From the NCBI GenBank assembly GCA_902796705.1, contig CADBQF010000326.1, positions 1 through 11,513 of the forward strand: DNA of 11,513 nt, read 5' to 3'. Made by a program: the position numbers and the translations under genes. Below the pieces are notes generated by a model. The model was given only the letters and a program-made list of their open reading frames with translations. It made no database searches and was not told the DNA's origin. Source of the DNA: Ruminococcus flavefaciens (lineage in GTDB: Bacteria; Bacillota; Clostridia; Oscillospirales; Ruminococcaceae). Shown piece by piece: positions 8,092 through 11,513 of this stretch. How positions within the stretch are numbered: the stretch's first letter is position 1; every line of letters begins with the position of its first letter.

Positions 8092-9648
8092 TTATTTGCT
8101 GTACATTTCGTCTTCGATGAGGTCGGCATTTGCGTCATAATCGACAATGAGAACGTTCTGGTATCCTCCGTCGAAAGTTTCCACATCTTCGCCGTAGAAC
8201 GTACCGTCCGCCGGTATCTGGAGCTGCTTCATTTCGTATCCCAACAGGAACGGCAGTCTGAGACTTAGCAGATACATTTTCATGGTGGACATATTTGTGG
8301 TGAGTTTCGGAAATACGCTTCCTGCAATATTTTTCAGAGCGATAGGTCCGGAGTGTTTCACCTTGTCGATTATCTTGGAGAAGACCTCTCTCTGGCGGCT
8401 CGTTCTCTCAAAGTCAGCGTTTCCGACATATCTGATACGTGCATATGAAAGAGCCTGTTTTCCGTTGAGTTTTAATTTACCGCCGCTCTGGAGGAAATCA
8501 TCGAATGGATCGTCTCCCATAAGCTCGTTTACTTCTGACTGGAGAATGATATTTATAGCTTCTGCTTCCTCATCAGAAACATTGAGCGTTATACCGCCGA
8601 CGGCATCGACGATATCCGTGAAAGTCATGAAGTTGATATTCACATAATTATCTATCTTGATATAGAAATTCTTCTCAATAGTATCCATGAGAAGTTCTGC
8701 ACCGCCGTATGAGTACGAAGCATTGAGCTTATCCCAGCCATAACCGGGGATATCAACATAACAGTCACGCAGGAAAGAAGCCATTGTCAGCTCATTCGTC
8801 CTGCTGTTGAGCGAAACGACTATCATAGAATCGGATCTGCCCTGTTCATCGGCTGAACGTCCGTCTGTTCCGATTATAAGAACATTCGTGACATATGATC
8901 TTGACATAGCACCTTTTGTGCGGTCTCTGCTGCCTGTCGGTTCCTTGTTTATCTTTGAGATGAAGACGAGGGAAGTACATGAATACATCGCAAATACAGT
9001 GAATATAAGTGTCAGCAGCGAGAAAATGATCCTTTTGATGATCTTGCCGGCAAGCGACTTGTGTTTTTTCTGCTTGCGTCGTTTCTGAGGCTTGTATCGT
9101 GGAGCGGGCTGCGGAGAGACACTTCCTGCATACTGGTCACCGTAGTACTGTCTTGGCTGCTGCTGATAGACAGGAGCTGCCTGCTGTGACTGATACTGTC
9201 TGCTGTAATACTGTCCGTTCGGATATGGCTGAGAGTATTGCTGCTGTCCCTGATACGGCTGACTTCCGCCGTACTGTGCATTCTGATACGGCTGAGAATA
9301 CTGCTGCTGTCCCTGATACGGCTGACTTCCGCTGTACTGTCCGTTCTGGTACGGCTGAGAATACTGCTGCTGTCCCTGATATGGCTGACCTCCGCTGTAC
9401 TGTCCGTTCTGGTACGGCTGTGAATATGGCTGCTGTCCCTGGTATTGCTGACGGCTGCCGGAAGTCTGGCTCATCTGAGACTGTGAGCCGTTCCGTTTCA
9501 GCTTTTTCACAGGTTTCGGAGACTGGCGGCGGTACACGTTTGTCTGTGTATTGTCCCAGTAGGGCTGTACAGGGATATTCATTGTGTTCTGATTGTCTGA
9601 ATTCTGCATTGCTTTGTCATCGTGTGCAGGATCATATCTTTTTGGCAT
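8092..9648 (-). CDS. LytR-CpsA-Psr (LCP) family cell-wall glycopolymer transferase with repeat-rich N-terminal tail
   Basis: This 518-residue protein should attach anionic or capsular glycopolymers to peptidoglycan from undecaprenyl-pyrophosphate carriers, acting outside the membrane. About 190 N-terminal residues are predicted cytoplasmic and rich in Gln, Tyr, Pro, Ser and Gly. They include four 21-residue repeats (67-150) and end in a strongly basic patch (KPQKRRKQKKHK, 186-197). One membrane helix (about 206-231) follows, then the extracytoplasmic LCP domain (about 250-435). Conserved residues are GTDGR (260-264), RSD (271-273), RD (294-295), KLNASY (307-312), and R404, R406, D412, R415, R418 and Q419 of the ligand-binding and catalytic core. 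The start has AAGGAG six nt upstream. Such a long cytoplasmic tail is much more than the short N-terminus of typical LCP proteins. Which polymer it transfers cannot be told, as no glycopolymer synthesis genes are in view. Confidence 0.93.
   Translation of the reverse strand: MPKRYDPAHDDKAMQNSDNQNTMNIPVQPYWDNTQTNVYRRQSPKPVKKLKRNGSQSQMSQTSGSRQQYQGQQPYSQPYQNGQYSGGQPYQGQQQYSQPYQNGQYSGSQPYQGQQQYSQPYQNAQYGGSQPYQGQQQYSQPYPNGQYYSRQYQSQQAAPVYQQQPRQYYGDQYAGSVSPQPAPRYKPQKRRKQKKHKSLAGKIIKRIIFSLLTLIFTVFAMYSCTSLVFISKINKEPTGSRDRTKGAMSRSYVTNVLIIGTDGRSADEQGRSDSMIVVSLNSRTNELTMASFLRDCYVDIPGYGWDKLNASYSYGGAELLMDTIEKNFYIKIDNYVNINFMTFTDIVDAVGGITLNVSDEEAEAINIILQSEVNELMGDDPFDDFLQSGGKLKLNGKQALSYARIRYVGNADFERTSRQREVFSKIIDKVKHSGPIALKNIAGSVFPKLTTNMSTMKMYLLSLRLPFLLGYEMKQLQIPADGTFYGEDVETFDGGYQNVLIVDYDANADLIEDEMYSK
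9199..9450 (-). repeat. Four tandem 63-bp in-frame repeats inside the LCP gene
   Basis: Four head-to-tail copies of 63 bp encode residues 67-87, 88-108, 109-129 and 130-150. The consensus is roughly QPYQGQQQYSQPYQNGQYSG followed by S. The inner two copies are almost identical in DNA; the first and last have drifted, as expected of an array changing by unequal exchange or slippage. The period is a multiple of three, so copy-number change would keep the frame. Confidence 0.95.
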
Positions 9649-9654
9649 TTTCTG

Positions 9655-9660
9655 CTCCTT
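9655..9660 (-). promoter_or_regulatory. Ribosome binding site of the LCP gene
   Basis: AAGGAG on the minus strand lies six nt upstream of the ATG at 9646-9648 and fixes that start. Confidence 0.85.
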
Positions 9661-9675
9661 CCGGAAAGAGTGTTT

Positions 9676-9698
9676 CGATCATACGCAGATGTATGACG
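9676..9698 (-). other. Small hairpin in the LCP leader
   Basis: TCATAC pairs with GTATGA around a 6-nt loop. Two more C-G pairs extend the stem past one unpaired base. It lies 15 nt upstream of the LCP ribosome binding site. It has no T tract, so it is not a classic terminator. Confidence 0.5.
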
Positions 9699-9716
9699 TG
9701 GGGCACTATAAATACA

Positions 9717-9754
9717 TGGACCTGCTCCCGTGCTGCCGCAGGAAAGCAGGTCCA
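9717..9754 (-). other. Long GC-rich hairpin between the ATPase-like and LCP genes
   Basis: TGGACCTGCT and AGCAGGTCCA form a perfect 10-bp stem around an 18-nt loop. In RNA, G-U pairs could extend its base. Inside the loop CTGCGGCAG could fold again. On the transcribed strand the hairpin is followed by TGTATTTATAG, not a T run. It may be an mRNA stability or processing element, an imperfect terminator, or part of a regulatory leader. I could not match it to a known riboswitch class. Confidence 0.65.
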
Positions 9755-9760
9755 CACCCG

Positions 9761-9780
9761 GGGATATCAGAGATATTCCC
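9761..9780 (-). other. Inverted repeat at the stop codon of the ATPase-like gene
   Basis: GGGAATATC and GATATCCC form a stem with one bulged A around a 3-nt loop, beginning at the last base of the TAG stop codon. No T tract follows, so on its own it is unlikely to terminate. With the larger hairpin just downstream it could protect the upstream mRNA 3' end. Confidence 0.45.
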
Positions 9781-11513
9781 TATATCTTTTTAAAGCTCAC
9801 TGCAATATACGTCAGCACTGTCCAGATGAGATGATATCCCACGACGGCTGCCGCTGACATATAGAAATAGTTTACCTGGAATGCTTTTGAAACTATCAGC
9901 AGAGCTGCAAGTCCGAATCCGAGTATGATCGAAACGGTCTGCATTATAAGCCCGATTATCGCAGCAGTATGGACTGCTTTAGTTCCGAGTATGAGCTGGG
10001 CGAGTGATGAAAATTTACCGGTACACGCCATTGAAGCACTCAGACGGACTGCTTTTTCGGTCTCTTTTTCAAAGTCCTCGTGCAGCTTCTTAGGAAGAAC
10101 TCTCAGCATTTCCTGCGGGATACCGAAGGTGTTGCTGATCTTCTTAACAGTGATGCACGGATCAACGCTTTTGATTATCATGTAGATCTTTTCTTTGCAG
10201 AGCTGTCTTGCCCACTTCTTCACTTCACGGTCAGCACCGATATTGACAGTAAAGAGAGCGGCGAGATTTCCCGATATAGAAAGATACATTGCTTCCTGCC
10301 CTCTGCCGACGTATTCAGCTTCCTTGTTCTTTGTCGGAAGGCCTTCTATGTTGTGAGCCGTCATAAGTTCACGGTTGCCGAAGAGGACTCTGCGGTTGTG
10401 GATCCAGCCGCATATCCCCATTGATTCCTCAAAGGAGAAATTCTCGATAGGGTAGAGTATCTCGTCCTTGCCGTCCACAACATCAGTAAAGAGATGACGC
10501 ATGATGCTTCCGGCGTGATGAGTAAGACTGGCGGCTTCCAGTAAAGCTTCTTCTATCTTTGTATTTGAAAAGACCTTTATGCCGTCGAGCGTGACTTTAT
10601 GTTCCGGGAAGAACGTATCAGCATCGACAAGCACGGAATTCGTATCATAGAAATCGTCTACGCTCTGGTAGCCGAGCATTATGCCCTTATGGTAAAATGC
10701 TTTCTTGGCTGTCTTTTCAAGCGGTATATTTACTGCAAACGGCATCGAGACACATGAAGTTCCGCATATGCACAGTGCAAATGTCGAACAGAAGAATTCG
10801 AGTGCCTTCAGAGTGAGCAGTTTCTCATAGCAGAAAGCTGTCATAAACAGTGAGAAAATCACAGAGAATACAACGCAAAGCGGTGCTGCACGCCTGCAAT
10901 ATCTGTCTGTCATATCAGCCGAATATGTATACCTCAGAAAGTCCGTAAGAAAGTCGGTCTTACGCATTGAAGCGAGAATAGGGAAGTCTCCGACAGTTCC
11001 TCTTGTGAGCTGTTCTGCTCTTGCCTCATCGGTAACATAAACGATACCGTGACGGTCGAAGTTTTTCGAGACGAATTTGAAGTTTCTCGCCGCCCTCCTC
11101 ATTATCAGACTTTTTCCTATCGCATTGAAGAGAAGTGCGAGTATGCCGACCGGCATATAGACTCGCTCCGTCAGTACGAGCGAAGGCTTTATAAGCCCCG
11201 GCAGTATCGATACGAAGCACGTCAGTGCTGTTATAGCGGTCATAGAATCGCTGTCCGGACGGAACGTCATGAATTTGTTCAGACCTTTTGTCATTACAGC
11301 CATAGATGAAAGTATCGATATAAGTCCAAGTATCAGGTGAGCTATAAGGTACATTCGTGTATCTGATGCCCGAAGTACATTTATTATCGGTATCCCGAAC
11401 TGATTAGCTGCTGTCATGTAAAGGCTGAGGAAAGCAGTCATCATGAGTATGAATACCCTGACTGATATTATGCTTTTCAGCTCGAATATATCCCGTCCTA
11501 CGTCTTCTACATC
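9780..11513 (-). CDS. Degenerate P1B-type (heavy-metal) P-type ATPase homologue, 5' end outside the window
   Basis: The frame stays open to the window edge: 23 codons precede the first ATG (11442-11444), so the gene is partial; 577 codons are visible. Numbering from that Met, eight hydrophobic segments match P1B topology: about -8 to 12, 32-52, 67-85, 96-115, 187-206, 216-240, 490-517 and 527-550. Homology is clearest from CVSMPFAV (231-238) through KGIML (253-257) to VLVDADTFFP (271-280), which sits where DKTGTLT belongs, and in VLFGNRELM (353-361), an N-domain motif of metal ATPases. The phosphorylation loop reads DADTF, the actuator loop lacks TGE and is only about 70 residues, the SEHP histidine-proline pair is missing, TGD is replaced by KSVDP (425-429), and no GDGxND exists. 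It therefore should not pump ions by the usual cycle. The frame is uninterrupted, so it looks like a maintained pseudo-enzyme rather than decay. Confidence 0.8.
   Translation of the reverse strand, partial: DVEDVGRDIFELKSIISVRVFILMMTAFLSLYMTAANQFGIPIINVLRASDTRMYLIAHLILGLISILSSMAVMTKGLNKFMTFRPDSDSMTAITALTCFVSILPGLIKPSLVLTERVYMPVGILALLFNAIGKSLIMRRAARNFKFVSKNFDRHGIVYVTDEARAEQLTRGTVGDFPILASMRKTDFLTDFLRYTYSADMTDRYCRRAAPLCVVFSVIFSLFMTAFCYEKLLTLKALEFFCSTFALCICGTSCVSMPFAVNIPLEKTAKKAFYHKGIMLGYQSVDDFYDTNSVLVDADTFFPEHKVTLDGIKVFSNTKIEEALLEAASLTHHAGSIMRHLFTDVVDGKDEILYPIENFSFEESMGICGWIHNRRVLFGNRELMTAHNIEGLPTKNKEAEYVGRGQEAMYLSISGNLAALFTVNIGADREVKKWARQLCKEKIYMIIKSVDPCITVKKISNTFGIPQEMLRVLPKKLHEDFEKETEKAVRLSASMACTGKFSSLAQLILGTKAVHTAAIIGLIMQTVSIILGFGLAALLIVSKAFQVNYFYMSAAAVVGYHLIWTVLTYIAVSFKKI

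Noticed and set aside
9199..9450. Regular 63-bp periodicity that could suggest a CRISPR array
   Set aside because: The repeats are contiguous with no unique spacers, lie in frame in a real protein, and no cas gene is nearby.
9717..9754. The long hairpin as a rho-independent terminator of the ATPase-like gene
   Set aside because: No T tract follows the stem on the transcribed strand and the 18-nt loop is large, so termination is not supported.
9099..9857. A 252-codon plus-strand open frame
   Set aside because: It is antisense to the repeat-rich part of the LCP gene. Its apparent Ala/Val/Thr repeats mirror the 63-bp repeats, and the LCP frame has clear domains and a ribosome binding site.

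Overview
The window is a fully coding, single-direction stretch: all seven genes read on the minus strand, so transcription runs from high to low coordinates. Gene content, moderate G+C, frequent ATA isoleucine codons, strong AGGAGG-type ribosome binding sites and the recJ-relA-MBL-hemZ order point to a low-GC Gram-positive of the class Clostridia. A Ruminococcus-like member of the Oscillospiraceae is my best guess, but this is inference; no 16S or other taxonomic marker is present.

Layout in transcription order. (1) 11513-9780: a gene whose 5' end lies outside the window. It encodes a membrane protein with the overall plan of a heavy-metal (P1B) P-type ATPase, but with nearly every catalytic motif eroded: a candidate pseudo-ATPase. 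(2) 9779-9649: a 131-bp gap with three inverted repeats, acting as a structured intergenic region or leader. (3) 9648-8092: a LytR-CpsA-Psr (LCP) cell-wall glycopolymer ligase with a long Gln/Tyr/Pro-rich tail built from four 21-residue repeats. A clear intrinsic terminator follows at 8081-8052. (4) 8051-7918: an intergenic region with a strong extended -10 promoter. (5) 7917-90: a tight run of five housekeeping genes: recJ, relA/rel, an MBL-fold hydrolase, hemZ and rlmD. Gaps are 46, 10 and 3 nt, then a 37-nt overlap, so this looks like one operon.

The five-gene run links single-strand DNA processing in repair (RecJ), (p)ppGpp turnover (Rel), a small metallo-hydrolase, a radical-SAM coproporphyrinogen enzyme (HemZ) and 23S rRNA uridine methylation (RlmD). 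The pairing of recJ with relA is common in Firmicutes; apt and dtd, often found beside relA there, are absent. The two genes upstream of the terminator are envelope proteins and may form a separate unit.

No tRNA, rRNA, CRISPR array, insertion sequence or integrase was seen. The least ordinary items are the degenerate P-type ATPase homologue, the repeat-rich tail of the LCP protein, and the structured region between those two genes.
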